Notes: generated from the letters alone by a model not told the origin. 64,000 nt of DNA from Pseudomonadales bacterium (GCA_024234325.1 JACKOJ010000009.1:28649-92648); one strand, 5' to 3'; shown: positions 31,898-41,860, numbered from the stretch's first letter. Program-made: numbers and translations.

Positions 31898-34432
31898 ATG
31901 AGCACACGATACAGCCCCTCGGACATCGAACCGAAATGGCAGCAGTTCTGGGAAGACCAGCAAACCTTCAGCGTCAGCAATGACGACTTCAGCAAGCCCA
32001 AATACTACGTTCTGGACATGTTTCCCTATCCGTCCGGTTCCGGTCTTCATGTGGGTCACCCGGAGGGGTATACCGCCACCGATATCATTGCGCGTTACAA
32101 GCGGATGAACGGGTTTAACGTGCTGCACCCGATGGGTTGGGATGCCTTCGGCCTGCCGGCGGAGCGTGCTGCGATTCGCGAAGGCCGCCATCCGGCACTG
32201 ATCACGCAGGAGAACATTGCCAACTTCCGCGGGCAGATCAAGCGCCTGGGGCTGTCCTACGACTGGCAGCGCGAGATCGATACCAGCAAGGTGGATTACT
32301 ACCGCTGGACGCAATGGATTTTTCTGAAACTGTACGAACAGGATCTGGCCTACCTGGCGGAAGTGCCGGTGAACTGGTGCCCCGCCCAGGGCACTGTGCT
32401 GGCCAACGAGGAGGTTCAGGACGGTCGCTATGTGGAGACCGGCGATCTGGTCGAGCGCCGCATGATGCGGCAGTGGATGCTGAAGATCACCGCCTATGCC
32501 GAGCGCCTGCTGAACGACCTGGACGAGCTGGACTGGCCCGCGGGCATCATCGAGATGCAGCGGCAGTGGATTGGCAAGTCTGTTGGTGCGCGTGTGCGTT
32601 TCGCCATCCGCGACAGTCAGGAGAGCTTCGAGGTCTTCACCACCCGCCCGGACACGCTCTTTGGTGCCACTTTCTGCGTGCTGGCACCGGAGCACCCTCT
32701 GGTGGCGGGCATCACCACCGATGCCCAGCGTCCCGCCGTGAACGACTACGTGGAGCGCGTCAAGCACGTCAGTGATCTGGATCGCGAGACTGCTGCCGCC
32801 AAGGAGAAGACCGGTGTGTTCACCGGCGCCTATGCAGTCAACCCGGTCAGCGGCGAGCCTGTTCCCGTGTGGATCGCCGACTACGTCAAAGTGGACTACG
32901 GTTCCGGCGCCATCATGGCCGTGCCGGGCCACGACGAGCGCGACTACGAATTTGCAAAGGCCTTCGGGTTGCCCATTCTGGAAGTGGTGGCTGGTGGCGA
33001 CATCAGCCAGGCCGCCCACGCGGAAGAGGGCACCGCCGTCAATTCCCGTTTCCTGGACGGTCTGCAGACCGCCGAAGCCAAGGTGAAGATGATTGCCTGG
33101 CTGGAGCAGCAGGAGCTGGGGCAGGGCGAGACGACCTACAAGCTGCGGGACTGGCTGTTCTCCCGTCAGCGTTACTGGGGCGAGCCCTTCCCGATTCTGC
33201 ACAATGAGGCGACGGGAGAGATTCTGACGGTGCCGGAAGGCGATCTGCCCATCACCCTGCCGGAACTGAGTGAATACAAGCCGACCGAAGACGGTCAACC
33301 ACCGCTGGCCCGCGCCCAGGAATGGATGCGGGTAGAGATGGACGGCCAGACCCTGCTGCGTGAAACCAACACCATGCCGCAGTGGGCCGGTTCCTGCTGG
33401 TACTACCTGCGCTATATGGATCCGCGCAATACGGAGCGTCCCTTCGACCCGGAGGCCGAGAAATACTGGGGTCCGGTCGATCTCTATGTGGGGGGCGTGG
33501 AGCATGCGGTGCTGCACCTGCTGTATTCACGCTTCTGGCACAAAGTGCTTTTCGACTGTGGCCTGGTGCATACGCGGGAGCCGTTCAAGAAGCTGTTCAA
33601 TCAGGGCATGATCCTGGGCATCAGCCATCGCGATGCCAACGGTCGTTTCTACGCGCCGGGCGACGTCGAATACCGCGACGGCAAACCCTTTGCGAAGGGG
33701 GCGGACACACCGCTGAGTGCTCGTGAAGAGAAGATGTCCAAGTCGCGTCTGAATGTGGTCAACCCGGACGATGTGATCGCCGAGTACGGCGCGGATTCCC
33801 TGCGCCTGTACGAGATGTTCATGGGGCCGCTGGAAGCGGTCAAACCCTGGCAGACGAATGGCGTAAAGGGGGTCAATGGCTTCCTGGATCGCGCCTGGTC
33901 CCTGCTGATCGACACCGCAAGCGGCGCGCTGTCGTCCCAGATCACCGACGCTCCGGAGTCTGCGTGCAGCGATGAGCTGCGTCGCGAGATCAACATCACG
34001 GTGCACAAGGTGACGGCGGACATCGAGAACATGCGCTTTAACACCGCTATCGCCAAGATGATGGAGTTCGTCAATCTGGCCAAGAAACAGGATGCCATTC
34101 CCCGCGCGGTCGCCGAGAAGTTTGTGCTGGTGCTGTCGCCGTTCGCGCCGCATATCGCTGAAGAGTTGTGGCAGCGCCTGGGACATGCCGATTCTCTGGC
34201 TTACCAGGCCTGGCCTGCGGCGGATGAGAACTGGCTGGAAGCCGATACCGTCACCATGACCGTGCACATCAACGGCAAGCGCCGGGCGGAGTTGCAGGTG
34301 GCGCGTGACCTGGACAAGGCGGCCATCGAAGTCGCTGCCCGGGAAGCGGATGGTGTCGCTGACAAGCTGGCCGGCCAGACCATCAAGAAGGTGATCTTCG
34401 TGCCGGGCAAGCTGGTGAATTTCATCATCTGA
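31898..34432 (+). CDS. leuS: Leucyl-tRNA synthetase
   Basis: Class I synthetase that charges tRNA-Leu and edits mischarged products. It has 844 residues (E. coli 860). The HIGH motif reads HVGH in [15 protein letters not shown] (residues about 43-57); the KMSKS motif is exact at about 612-616. The CP1 editing domain contains [12 protein letters not shown] (about 248). The start is ATG 31898 with only a weak ribosome site. The usual downstream neighbour lptE is not here. Confidence 0.99.
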   Translation: MSTRYSPSDIEPKWQQFWEDQQTFSVSNDDFSKPKYYVLDMFPYPSGSGLHVGHPEGYTATDIIARYKRMNGFNVLHPMGWDAFGLPAERAAIREGRHPALITQENIANFRGQIKRLGLSYDWQREIDTSKVDYYRWTQWIFLKLYEQDLAYLAEVPVNWCPAQGTVLANEEVQDGRYVETGDLVERRMMRQWMLKITAYAERLLNDLDELDWPAGIIEMQRQWIGKSVGARVRFAIRDSQESFEVFTTRPDTLFGATFCVLAPEHPLVAGITTDAQRPAVNDYVERVKHVSDLDRETAAAKEKTGVFTGAYAVNPVSGEPVPVWIADYVKVDYGSGAIMAVPGHDERDYEFAKAFGLPILEVVAGGDISQAAHAEEGTAVNSRFLDGLQTAEAKVKMIAWLEQQELGQGETTYKLRDWLFSRQRYWGEPFPILHNEATGEILTVPEGDLPITLPELSEYKPTEDGQPPLARAQEWMRVEMDGQTLLRETNTMPQWAGSCWYYLRYMDPRNTERPFDPEAEKYWGPVDLYVGGVEHAVLHLLYSRFWHKVLFDCGLVHTREPFKKLFNQGMILGISHRDANGRFYAPGDVEYRDGKPFAKGADTPLSAREEKMSKSRLNVVNPDDVIAEYGADSLRLYEMFMGPLEAVKPWQTNGVKGVNGFLDRAWSLLIDTASGALSSQITDAPESACSDELRREINITVHKVTADIENMRFNTAIAKMMEFVNLAKKQDAIPRAVAEKFVLVLSPFAPHIAEELWQRLGHADSLAYQAWPAADENWLEADTVTMTVHINGKRRAELQVARDLDKAAIEVAAREADGVADKLAGQTIKKVIFVPGKLVNFII

Positions 34433-34558
34433 CGGTTCGGGTTCAGGATTCGGTATTCGCGTTCAGAATTCGTCAGCAATCGTGCGGATCGAGGAAGCTG
34501 CGAAGGACCTGCTGTGCGTACAATGTGCTAAACCGGATTCGCTGGAACCTAGTCGTCT

Positions 34559-36313
34559 ATGATGCTGACACGCCCCTCTCTTCGTTCTGTGGCCGCCCTC
34601 TGGGGCGGTCTCATCCTCTGCCTGGTTTCCGTGTTCGCACAAGCGCAGCGTGGCACGGATTTCGCCCTGCTCGATCAGCACGGCACCTTCCATCAGCTCA
34701 GTCGCTACGGGGAGTCCAAGGCTGTTGTGCTGTTTGTGCAGCGCAACGGCGAGGCCCTGTCCCGGCAGGCCCTGCCGATACTTGCCGATCTGCAGGAGCG
34801 CTATCGTGAGCGCGGTGTGGTGGTGTTGCTGCTGAACTCGGACCCCGCGCAGGATCGTGCGTCTGTCATGGCGGAGTTGGCGGCACAGGGAGTAGAGCTT
34901 CCGGTGCTGCTGGACACCGCTCAGGTGGTGGCGCGCTCCCTGAAAGTGAAGACCACGGCGGAAGCCTTCATTCTCGACCCGGCATCCCACGATGTGCTGT
35001 ATCGTGGCCCGCTGGACAGCCGCATCGGAGTCGCCGATGCCGGAGAACCCGTGGCGTGGCTGGAGATGGCGCTGCGTCCCCTGGTGGAACGCGGGGCGCC
35101 GGAGTTTGATGCCGAGCCGCCCGAGGTGGCAGGCACTCCGGTTGACTATCTGTACCAGCAACGCTTTGGCGACCGCCAGATTTCCTATCAGGACGAGATC
35201 GTGCCCATTCTGCGGCGCCGCTGCACCACCTGTCATGTCGAGCATGGCCTGGCGCCCTGGGCGATGACCAATCATCGCATGATCCAGGGCTGGAGTCCGA
35301 TGATTCGCGAGGTGCTTGTCACCCGGCGCATGCCGCCGGGGCAGATCGACATGCAGGTCGGAGAATGGGACAACATCCACCACATCACCGATGAGGAACT
35401 CATTACCCTGGTGCACTGGATTGATTCCGGCGCCCGTCGCCAGGGCGACGACGACCCGTTGATCGTGCAGGAAACGGTCGATGACTCTTGGCGCCTGGGT
35501 GAGCCGGACCTGATCATTGAGGTTCCGGAGGAGAAGATTCCGGCGACGGGCATGGTGGACTTCAAGATCAAGCACGCCGACCTGAACCTGGAGCAGGATC
35601 AGTGGATTCGCGCCGTTGCCTACAATGTGGGCGACCGCTCCGTTCTGCACAGCCTGCTGGTGTTTGCCGTGGATCCCGGGCTGACGGAGAAGGAACCTGC
35701 GGCTCTGGTGGATCCCCGGCACACGGAATTCATCAGTCTCTATGTGCCCCCGCGTACGGAAGAGGAGTTTGCAGCGGATTCGGGCTTTTTGCTGCGCAAG
35801 GACCGCGATCTGTCTTTCAAGTTGCGATATGTGACCGGTGGGCGGGAGACCGTGGACCGCACCCGCATCGGGCTGTATTTCCGCGACTCGGCACCGGAGT
35901 ATGCCGTTCACAATGTGATTGCGCTGAATCCGGATTTCACGATTGCGCCGGGCGAGGTGGATCATGTGGAGCACGCACAGACCCCTGTGTTCGAGCAGGA
36001 CGTGCTGGTGGAGAGCTTTGCCCCGCAGACACACACGCGGGGCAAGAGCATGACGATCTCGGCGCAGTATCCCGACGGTCGTGTGCAGCGCCTGATCAAC
36101 GTCGCCAACTACAATTTCAACTGGCAGATGAACTACCGTCTGCAGCATCGGGTAGCGCTGCCAGCCGGTTCAAGACTGATTTCGGAAACGGTCTACGACA
36201 ATTCGGCCTCGAATCCGCAGAACGTGGACCCGGAGGCCCAGGTCAAGGTGGGCATCACCACCTACGATGAAATCTTCAGTCACTTCATCCGGGTGCTGCA
36301 GCCTCTGCCCTGA
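34559..36313 (+). CDS. Exported redoxin-like / haem c motif / monooxygenase-like fusion protein
   Basis: A 584-residue exported protein. Residues 1-29 form a signal peptide (cleavage after FAQA). Residues about 33-175 have an AhpC/redoxin thioredoxin fold, but the site that should hold the redox cysteines reads VQRNGEALSR, with no cysteine. A single haem c motif CTTCH follows (Cys222, Cys225, His226), with RMPPG at 257-261 as a possible axial methionine. The rest (about 300-584) resembles the copper-dependent, PHM-like region found in similar large fusions; this is the weakest part of the call. Alternative start ATG 34562. Stand-alone gene. Confidence 0.7.
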   Translation: MMLTRPSLRSVAALWGGLILCLVSVFAQAQRGTDFALLDQHGTFHQLSRYGESKAVVLFVQRNGEALSRQALPILADLQERYRERGVVVLLLNSDPAQDRASVMAELAAQGVELPVLLDTAQVVARSLKVKTTAEAFILDPASHDVLYRGPLDSRIGVADAGEPVAWLEMALRPLVERGAPEFDAEPPEVAGTPVDYLYQQRFGDRQISYQDEIVPILRRRCTTCHVEHGLAPWAMTNHRMIQGWSPMIREVLVTRRMPPGQIDMQVGEWDNIHHITDEELITLVHWIDSGARRQGDDDPLIVQETVDDSWRLGEPDLIIEVPEEKIPATGMVDFKIKHADLNLEQDQWIRAVAYNVGDRSVLHSLLVFAVDPGLTEKEPAALVDPRHTEFISLYVPPRTEEEFAADSGFLLRKDRDLSFKLRYVTGGRETVDRTRIGLYFRDSAPEYAVHNVIALNPDFTIAPGEVDHVEHAQTPVFEQDVLVESFAPQTHTRGKSMTISAQYPDGRVQRLINVANYNFNWQMNYRLQHRVALPAGSRLISETVYDNSASNPQNVDPEAQVKVGITTYDEIFSHFIRVLQPLP

Positions 36314-36316
36314 GAC

Positions 36317-36850
36317 TTACCAGTCCCGCAGCAGGATGCGCATGTCCCGCGTGTAGGGCAGCACGTAGTCGTGGGAGGCAACCACCACACTGTCGGCCGT
36401 GCGCACCAGCTTTGCCGTGATAAACACGTGGCTGTCGGCAACCGCGTAGGTGCCGACCAGCACCAGTTCTGCGCTGTGCTGGGTGCCGATCTCGTCGAGG
36501 TCGCGGGACAGCAGGAACTCACCCTCACCCTCACGAATATAGATACTGTCCCGCAATAGCATCTCCACTACCGGGTAGCCGGCCGCCGTGAACTGCGTGG
36601 TCAGTTGTCGCGACGCCACTCGCCCGAAAGTGGAGGAACGGGTCAGGTCATCAATATTGGCAAAGCTGGCGGCAATAATATTCGCGCCAGGGTGCGCCTG
36701 CTCGCCGGCCATGCGGATGAGATTGTTGGCGGCGGCACGGTTGGTGCGGGTAATTTCATCGGTTCCCGTCTCATACTGCCCGCTTGCGCAGGACAGCAGG
36801 CCCAGGCTTGCGCACAGCAGGAACGCCCAGTTCAGCATGCGTGGCATCAT
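36317..36850 (-). CDS. FlgO-like lipoprotein
   Basis: A 177-residue lipoprotein with lipobox LLSC (Cys21). Residues about 38-165 match the FlgO domain (start AANNLIRMAGEQ, core ELVLVGTYAVADSHVFITAK). In Vibrio FlgO is an outer-membrane protein needed for flagellar stability. No flagellar gene is in this window, so a motility role is only inferred. Its ATG overlaps the stop of the upstream lipoprotein gene (ATGA), so the two are probably made together. Confidence 0.8.
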   Translation of the reverse strand: MMPRMLNWAFLLCASLGLLSCASGQYETGTDEITRTNRAAANNLIRMAGEQAHPGANIIAASFANIDDLTRSSTFGRVASRQLTTQFTAAGYPVVEMLLRDSIYIREGEGEFLLSRDLDEIGTQHSAELVLVGTYAVADSHVFITAKLVRTADSVVVASHDYVLPYTRDMRILLRDW

Positions 36851-37542
36851 TCGTTCCCCCGTGCATCAACTACCTGGAATACACGGCCCTTGCCACGGTA
36901 CTGGGCAATATCCGCCTCGTCAAAATAATAGACCCGGTTGCTGGAGTGCACGATCTGCTGGCTGTCCTGCACGCGAGTGGTGACGATGAGTTCTGTAACG
37001 CTGGTGTGGGTATCCTTGTTGAAGCGGCTCCACAGATCGCCGGCCATGGCCACTGGCAGTAGCACCAGTCCGCGGTCTCCCCAGTACTGGGAATCGTGAA
37101 TGCCGACGCCGGTGAGCAGGAAGGCGGTGATGGTGCCGGGTCGCGGAGGCAGCCAGGAACGGCTGTCGTGCTCGACAACCTGCACCTCGTAATCAACGGT
37201 GAACAGCGCATTCTCGGGTTGCAGCATGACGGCAACGCCCTCATCCACCAGCGCGCTGAGCAACATGTTGTGATAGGCGGTCTGGAAGTCGCCCGCCCCC
37301 GGAGTTGCCGTGCCCAGATAGACGGACGGGGTAATGATGCCACCCCCATCTCCCAGGCTTTCGCGGATCTGCGCGGATTCGTTGCGGGCCACCAGATTCC
37401 AGTGGCTGGCAGAGGCCATGGTCTGTTGCTCCGAAGCCGGGAACAGGGTGGCACGGGGATGGTGCAGATAGGCGCTGTCTGCACAGGCGCCAAGGAATGC
37501 ACAGGCCGTAAGCGCGGCCAGCCATCGGGTAGTGCGGTACAT
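36847..37542 (-). CDS. Lipoprotein of unknown function, partner of the FlgO-like protein
   Basis: From ATG 37542, with a strong AGGAGG site, the product has 231 residues. The lipobox is LGAC (Cys20). The mature part has a hydrophobic stretch (GTITAFLLTGVGI, about 136-148) and no motif I recognise. It overlaps the FlgO-like gene by four bases. An extended start at 37581 would place charged residues ahead of the signal peptide and is rejected. Confidence 0.75.
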   Translation of the reverse strand: MYRTTRWLAALTACAFLGACADSAYLHHPRATLFPASEQQTMASASHWNLVARNESAQIRESLGDGGGIITPSVYLGTATPGAGDFQTAYHNMLLSALVDEGVAVMLQPENALFTVDYEVQVVEHDSRSWLPPRPGTITAFLLTGVGIHDSQYWGDRGLVLLPVAMAGDLWSRFNKDTHTSVTELIVTTRVQDSQQIVHSSNRVYYFDEADIAQYRGKGRVFQVVDARGNE

Positions 37543-37673
37543 GGAATCTCCTCCTGTTGGCGGCGCCTCGTGCATGGGCATCCGTCCTGAAACAGGCGGG
37601 AGTGTACTACGTGTGGCTGCCCAGCGGTATGCCCCGCGCTGTCTCAGGAGCGCGGATTTTAGGGCATTGCTGA

Positions 37674-38051
37674 TTAATTGAGCACGCTGTAGCCACGGCC
37701 GCGCAGACAGTTGTGAATGACGCGATCGCGCTCGCTCAGCCCGGAAGAGGCGCCTCTGACGCCACCGCCGATTGCACCAACGCCAGCCGTTCGGGTTGCG
37801 GTCCGGTGATTGCCCACGACCGTGCCGATGGCACCACCAATTACCGCGCCGGTGGCCGCACCGACGACGACGCGCTCACCTACCGGCACCTGGTCGGCAA
37901 TGGCCTGGCATTCCGCCAGATCTGTTTCGTAGCGGGCCATATCGACGCCCTTGGTGTCGATGATGGGGCCGGAGTAACCGGGGCCGCGCCCGGACTGACA
38001 GGACAGCAGCCCTGCGCAGATAAGAATCACAGCACTTGTTCTATACAGCAT
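37674..38051 (-). CDS. Glycine-zipper lipoprotein
   Basis: A 125-residue predicted lipoprotein, lipobox LLSC (Cys18). The middle has a glycine-zipper pattern, GAATGAVIGGAIGTVVG, typical of envelope proteins that pack into or near a membrane. Near the C-terminus is CLRGRGY, and Cys48/Cys115 may form a disulfide. Strong GGAGGT ribosome site. Same strand as the FlgO-like pair but 131 bases upstream of it. Confidence 0.85.
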   Translation of the reverse strand: MLYRTSAVILICAGLLSCQSGRGPGYSGPIIDTKGVDMARYETDLAECQAIADQVPVGERVVVGAATGAVIGGAIGTVVGNHRTATRTAGVGAIGGGVRGASSGLSERDRVIHNCLRGRGYSVLN

Positions 38052-38164
38052 GGTAGACCTCCACAGGCTCGGGCATCCGCAATACGGGCAAGGGAATTGC
38101 GCAGGCGCAACTCCACACGGACACTAACGTATGAGCAGAGGATCGGTTTACCTCGCTGGAGAGA

Positions 38165-38599
38165 TCAGGCCAGGTGCTGCTGAACCCAGGAAGTGAACTG
38201 GGACGCCGGCAATGCGCCCGATACACGGGCCACTTCCTTGCCGTCCCGGAAAATCATCAGGGTCGGAATGCTGCGGATACCGTAGCGCTGAGCCAGTGCG
38301 GGCTGGTCTTCGGTGTTGACCTTTAGCAGTCGGGCCCGGGGTTCCAGCGTGCGGCTTGCGGCCTCGAAGGTCGGGGCAAACTGACGGCAGGGGCCGCACC
38401 AGGGAGCCCAGAAATCGACGACAACCGGCAGGCTGCCGCCCAGATGCTGCTCGAACTGGCTCTGATTCACCGGCACGGGCTGGCCCGCAAAGAGGGGCTG
38501 CTTGCAGGCGCCACAATTGCCATGGGCGTTCAGCTTGTCGGCCGGCATGCGGTTCTTGCGGTGGCAGTGGGGGCAGGTGACGAATATGTCCTGGCTCAT
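38165..38599 (-). CDS. trxC: Thioredoxin 2
   Basis: Cytosolic thiol-disulfide reductase. The 144-residue protein has the N-terminal zinc site that defines TrxC (Cys9, Cys12, Cys29, Cys32) and the active site WCGPC (67-71), then the cis-proline loop SIPTL. The start ATG has AGGAG upstream. It is divergent from the MFS gene. Confidence 0.96.
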   Translation of the reverse strand: MSQDIFVTCPHCHRKNRMPADKLNAHGNCGACKQPLFAGQPVPVNQSQFEQHLGGSLPVVVDFWAPWCGPCRQFAPTFEAASRTLEPRARLLKVNTEDQPALAQRYGIRSIPTLMIFRDGKEVARVSGALPASQFTSWVQQHLA

Positions 38600-38629
38600 G
38601 GGCGGGCTCCTGTAGAATTCTCTGTCGTG

Positions 38630-38658
38630 AATATCGGGGCTGATGGTTTGTACTTCAA
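38630..38658 (-). promoter_or_regulatory. Candidate trxC promoter
   Basis: Minus strand: -35 TTGAAG (38658-38653), 17-bp spacer, -10 GATATT (38635-38630). Only moderate agreement with sigma-70 consensus, but well placed 31 bases before the trxC start. Confidence 0.35.
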
Positions 38659-38739
38659 GCGCGCTGGCGTGCCGAAAGATTGCAATGCGTGCGGATTTCT
38701 ACGAAGCTGGCCCCTCTTACCGGATTGAACGAACACTCC

Positions 38740-40191
38740 ATGACTGACGCAGCAGAACGGCCCGCGGGCGATGCCCCTCCTCATCGCAGTGTATGGCTGC
38801 GGGGAACACTCGGGCTGTCACAGAAGGAAGCGGTGGCCTCGGCCACCATGACGGCCACCGGTGACAACTTCTTCAACGCCTTCGCCATCTACCTCAATGC
38901 GTCCGCTGTACAGATGGGCTGGCTGATGGCGATTCCCCAGCTCTTCGGTGCGCTGTGCCAGGTGCTGTCGGCCTGGTTGGGCAATTATCTGCCGCGCAAA
39001 CCGCTGGTGGTGATGACGGCCAGAATGCAGACCCTGGTGGTAGCCGGGCTCAGCCTGCTTGCACTGACGCGGGCCGAGAATTCGGTGGCGTGGCTGATTG
39101 GTCTGGCAGTGCTGTATTTCTCCTGCATCAATTTCATTCAGCCCCAGTGGCGGGCATGGATGGGCAGCGTGGTGCCGCAGCGGCGCCGGGGAACCTTCTT
39201 CGCCTCCCGTACGCGCCTGACCATGATGGCTTCGCTGGGCATCTTTCTCAGCGGGGGTGCGCTGCTGAGTCTGAGCCAGCGTTTCGAGGTGGTGTGGCTG
39301 GGGTTTGCCTTGCTGTTTGCCATCGCCGCCACCGGGCGCGGCTATTCCAGCCACTTTCTGGCGCAGATGCACGATCCCGACCCGAGTCCGCACCCCGCCA
39401 GCCGCAAGGGTTTCTGGCAGAGTATCGTGCAGCTTCGTGCGTCCCTGAGCGACAAGACTTTTCGGGACTACAGTTTCTTTGTGGCCGGCATGCAGGGCGT
39501 GGTGGCTATCTCCGCCCCCTTCTTTGCGGTCTACATGCTGCGGGATCTGGAGTTCACCTACCTGGAATACAGTCTCAATGCGACGGCGTCGATTCTTACC
39601 CAGTTCCTGATGCTGCGCTTCTGGGGGCGTTTCAGCGACCGTTTCGGCAATCGGCTGGTGATGCAGTTCTCCAGTGTGCTGATTCCTCTGATGCCGCTGA
39701 TGTGGCTGTTTTCCACGGACTACGTCTATCTGCTGGGCGTGCAGGTATTGTCCGGATTCGTGTGGAGTGGCTTCAGCCTGAGCACCGCCAACTATCTCTA
39801 CGACATCCGCCCCCACCGCAGCGACTTTGCCGTCTATGCAGCCATGCAGTCTGCCCTGAGTGCCTGTGCGGTGTTCATGGGTGCGATTCTGGGCGGCCTG
39901 ATTGCCTCGGCAGCACCGAAACTGGTCGAGCTGTTGCCGTTTCTGCAGAACATTCGCAGCCCGCTGTATCTTGTGTTCTTTTCCAGCTTTCTGCTGCGGG
40001 CACTGATTGCCGCCTGGTTCGTTCCCCGCGCGGTGGAGCCGCACATGCGGCGGCGGCCGCAGTTGCTGCAACTGATCTTCCGCGTTTCCCGGTTCAATGC
40101 GATCTCGGGGGTGTCCCTGGACTGGTTGAGTGTGACGCGCCGTGATGACGGCAATACTGCGGTGAAGGATGAGGACGTCACGGCGCCCTGA
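38740..40191 (+). CDS. MFS transporter
   Basis: Inner-membrane carrier of the major facilitator superfamily. From ATG 38740 the protein has 483 residues and about 12 hydrophobic segments. There is a short hydrophilic N-terminus (about 35 residues) and a C-terminal tail of about 50 residues. The central loop RRRGTFFASRTRLT resembles the 2-3 loop seen in the family. The substrate cannot be read. A longer start at 38680 is rejected because it adds a hydrophilic leader with no ribosome site. Confidence 0.85.
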   Translation: MTDAAERPAGDAPPHRSVWLRGTLGLSQKEAVASATMTATGDNFFNAFAIYLNASAVQMGWLMAIPQLFGALCQVLSAWLGNYLPRKPLVVMTARMQTLVVAGLSLLALTRAENSVAWLIGLAVLYFSCINFIQPQWRAWMGSVVPQRRRGTFFASRTRLTMMASLGIFLSGGALLSLSQRFEVVWLGFALLFAIAATGRGYSSHFLAQMHDPDPSPHPASRKGFWQSIVQLRASLSDKTFRDYSFFVAGMQGVVAISAPFFAVYMLRDLEFTYLEYSLNATASILTQFLMLRFWGRFSDRFGNRLVMQFSSVLIPLMPLMWLFSTDYVYLLGVQVLSGFVWSGFSLSTANYLYDIRPHRSDFAVYAAMQSALSACAVFMGAILGGLIASAAPKLVELLPFLQNIRSPLYLVFFSSFLLRALIAAWFVPRAVEPHMRRRPQLLQLIFRVSRFNAISGVSLDWLSVTRRDDGNTAVKDEDVTAP

Positions 40192-40200
40192 CAGGGCGGT

Positions 40201-40599
40201 TCAGTCGGCGAGCCAGACGTCCCGGACCCAGTGCCACAGCGATTCCCAGGTTTCCTCTGACATGGTTTCCTGCCAGTAGCGCACCTCGCCGTCATGCCCC
40301 ATGCAGTAGTAGCCGCCTTCGTATTCGCAGACAGGCAGGTATCGGCGGGGCATGCCCAGGCTCCAGGCGACCGCGGCGACCTCGGGCAGATAGGTATGAG
40401 AGTTCGGGTCGGTGACCGTGACAGGTTCCAGGTGTCCGCATACCACGTCGCTGACCAGCAACAGATAGAGCCGCAGGTCGTCCGGCAGGGCAACACAAAG
40501 CGCTTCCTCAATCTCCACCAGCAGATCGTCGTCCGGCAGTTCCAGGGGAACGGGAACGGGTTCGTTGCGTTCGCGAAGCTGGTCTATCACGTCTTCCAT
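40201..40599 (-). CDS. SMI1/KNR4-like protein
   Basis: An acidic cytosolic protein of 132 residues from ATG 40599 (GAGAG just upstream; ATG 40617 is also possible). The fold signature is partly visible: EIEEALCVALPDDLRLYLL, then YLPVCEYEGGYYCMGHDGEV. In bacteria this family includes many immunity proteins of contact-dependent toxins, but also unrelated proteins. No toxin gene is near, so the role is open. Confidence 0.65.
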   Translation of the reverse strand: MEDVIDQLRERNEPVPVPLELPDDDLLVEIEEALCVALPDDLRLYLLLVSDVVCGHLEPVTVTDPNSHTYLPEVAAVAWSLGMPRRYLPVCEYEGGYYCMGHDGEVRYWQETMSEETWESLWHWVRDVWLAD

Positions 40600-40744
40600 G
40601 GGGACTCTCTGCTGCATGGGGGATAAAGTTGACGAACGGCATCATACCCGGATTGTCCGGGTGACAGGAAGCTGGCAAGGTTGCCAGGATTTGCGACAAT
40701 AGCGCTCCCGTTGCCCCATTACCTGAACCACGACTGGAACTGCC

Positions 40745-41410
40745 ATGGATTATTTGCCCGCTGTAGAAATGCTGTCTTCGCCGGACGTCACTCCCGACGC
40801 CGCTGTCATCTGGTTGCACGGACTGGGTGCGGACGGGCACGACTTCGCGGGCATCGTGCCGGAGTTGCGCCTGCCGAAATCCCTGGGCATTCGCTTCGTC
40901 TTTCCCCACGCACCGTCCATTCCCGTGACCATCAACAACGGCTACGTCATGCCGGCCTGGTACGACATTCTGGCCATGGACATTGATCGCAAGGTGGATA
41001 CCGCGCAGTTGACCCGTTCCGCAGAGGCGGTGCACGCCCTTATCGAGCGTGAGATTGCCCGGGGCATCGACAGCCGGCGTATCGTCCTGGCGGGCTTTTC
41101 CCAGGGCGGGGCCGTGATCCTGCAGGCCGCGCTGACCTGCGATCGAGCGCTGGCGGGAGCCATGTCGCTGTCGAGTTATTTTGCCACCGAGGCAACGATT
41201 CAACCGCACCCGGTCAATGCGTCGTTGCCGGTGCTGGTCTGTCACGGAAGTTACGATCCGGTAGTCAATGAGTCTCTGGGGATTCGTGCCGAAGCGGCGC
41301 TGCGGCAAATGGGACACCCCACGGAGTACCATCGCTACCCCATGGAGCATTCGGTGTGCCTGGAAGAAGTGCGGGATATGTCTGCCTGGCTGCAGGCGCG
41401 GCTGACCTGA
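40745..41410 (+). CDS. Alpha/beta hydrolase, acyl-protein thioesterase / carboxylesterase family
   Basis: A 221-residue cytosolic esterase. The catalytic triad is visible: Ser119 in GFSQGG, Asp171 in GSYDPVV, His202 in MEHSV. The oxyanion region is WLHGLGADGHDF. Enzymes of this family hydrolyse short-chain esters or lysophospholipids. It is divergent from the SMI1/KNR4 gene and convergent with the DUF2214 gene. Confidence 0.93.
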   Translation: MDYLPAVEMLSSPDVTPDAAVIWLHGLGADGHDFAGIVPELRLPKSLGIRFVFPHAPSIPVTINNGYVMPAWYDILAMDIDRKVDTAQLTRSAEAVHALIEREIARGIDSRRIVLAGFSQGGAVILQAALTCDRALAGAMSLSSYFATEATIQPHPVNASLPVLVCHGSYDPVVNESLGIRAEAALRQMGHPTEYHRYPMEHSVCLEEVRDMSAWLQARLT

Positions 41411-41417
41411 GTGCTGA

Positions 41418-41846
41418 CTAAAGCCCCACGCCGCGGGCCATGAGGAAGGCGAGCACCGGAATCACGGCAAGCAGCAGCAATTCCACGCGCAGTACCCGGA
41501 TCACCCCCGCAGGCACCTCGATCGGGTCCTGGGTCGTTTTGCGCTGACGCAGCAGGAAGACGGTGGGATAGATCGAAAGCAGGCCGATCAATACAAACAG
41601 CGTCAGTTTGGCATGGAAGACCGGGTTTGCAGTGTAAAAGCTGGCCGGCTTTCCTACCCACAGCCACAGTGCGAGTCCACATAGGGCCACTACTCCTGCG
41701 CTGATTCCGTAGACGGCATCCACCTTGAGCAGATTGCGCAGGTCTTCCCGGCTGATCTGCCTCTGCACGGCGATATTCTCAAGGACGAGGGTGCCCGCCA
41801 GTACCAGGGCGGCGAACAGGTGCAGATAGCGAATCAGAATGTCCAT
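41418..41846 (-). CDS. DUF2214 membrane protein
   Basis: A 142-residue protein with four membrane segments (about 5-20, 45-65, 80-98, 118-138) and the opening ILIRYLHLFAALVLAGTL, which fits DUF2214. The function is unknown. It begins 14 bases after the stop of the glutaredoxin gene on the same strand, so the two are probably one unit. Confidence 0.75.
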   Translation of the reverse strand: MDILIRYLHLFAALVLAGTLVLENIAVQRQISREDLRNLLKVDAVYGISAGVVALCGLALWLWVGKPASFYTANPVFHAKLTLFVLIGLLSIYPTVFLLRQRKTTQDPIEVPAGVIRVLRVELLLLAVIPVLAFLMARGVGL

Positions 41847-41860
41847 GGGGCAGCGTCCGG

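Noticed and set aside
31874..33517. Long minus-strand frame (547 codons) across leuS
   Set aside because: Antisense to a certain leuS; frame length comes from GC-rich codon bias. No recognisable motif.
34463..36148. Long minus-strand frame (561 codons)
   Set aside because: Antisense to the redoxin/haem fusion, which has a signal peptide and clear motifs.
40201..40599. Toxin-immunity locus
   Set aside because: The SMI1/KNR4 fold is present but no polymorphic toxin, Rhs or T6SS gene lies nearby.
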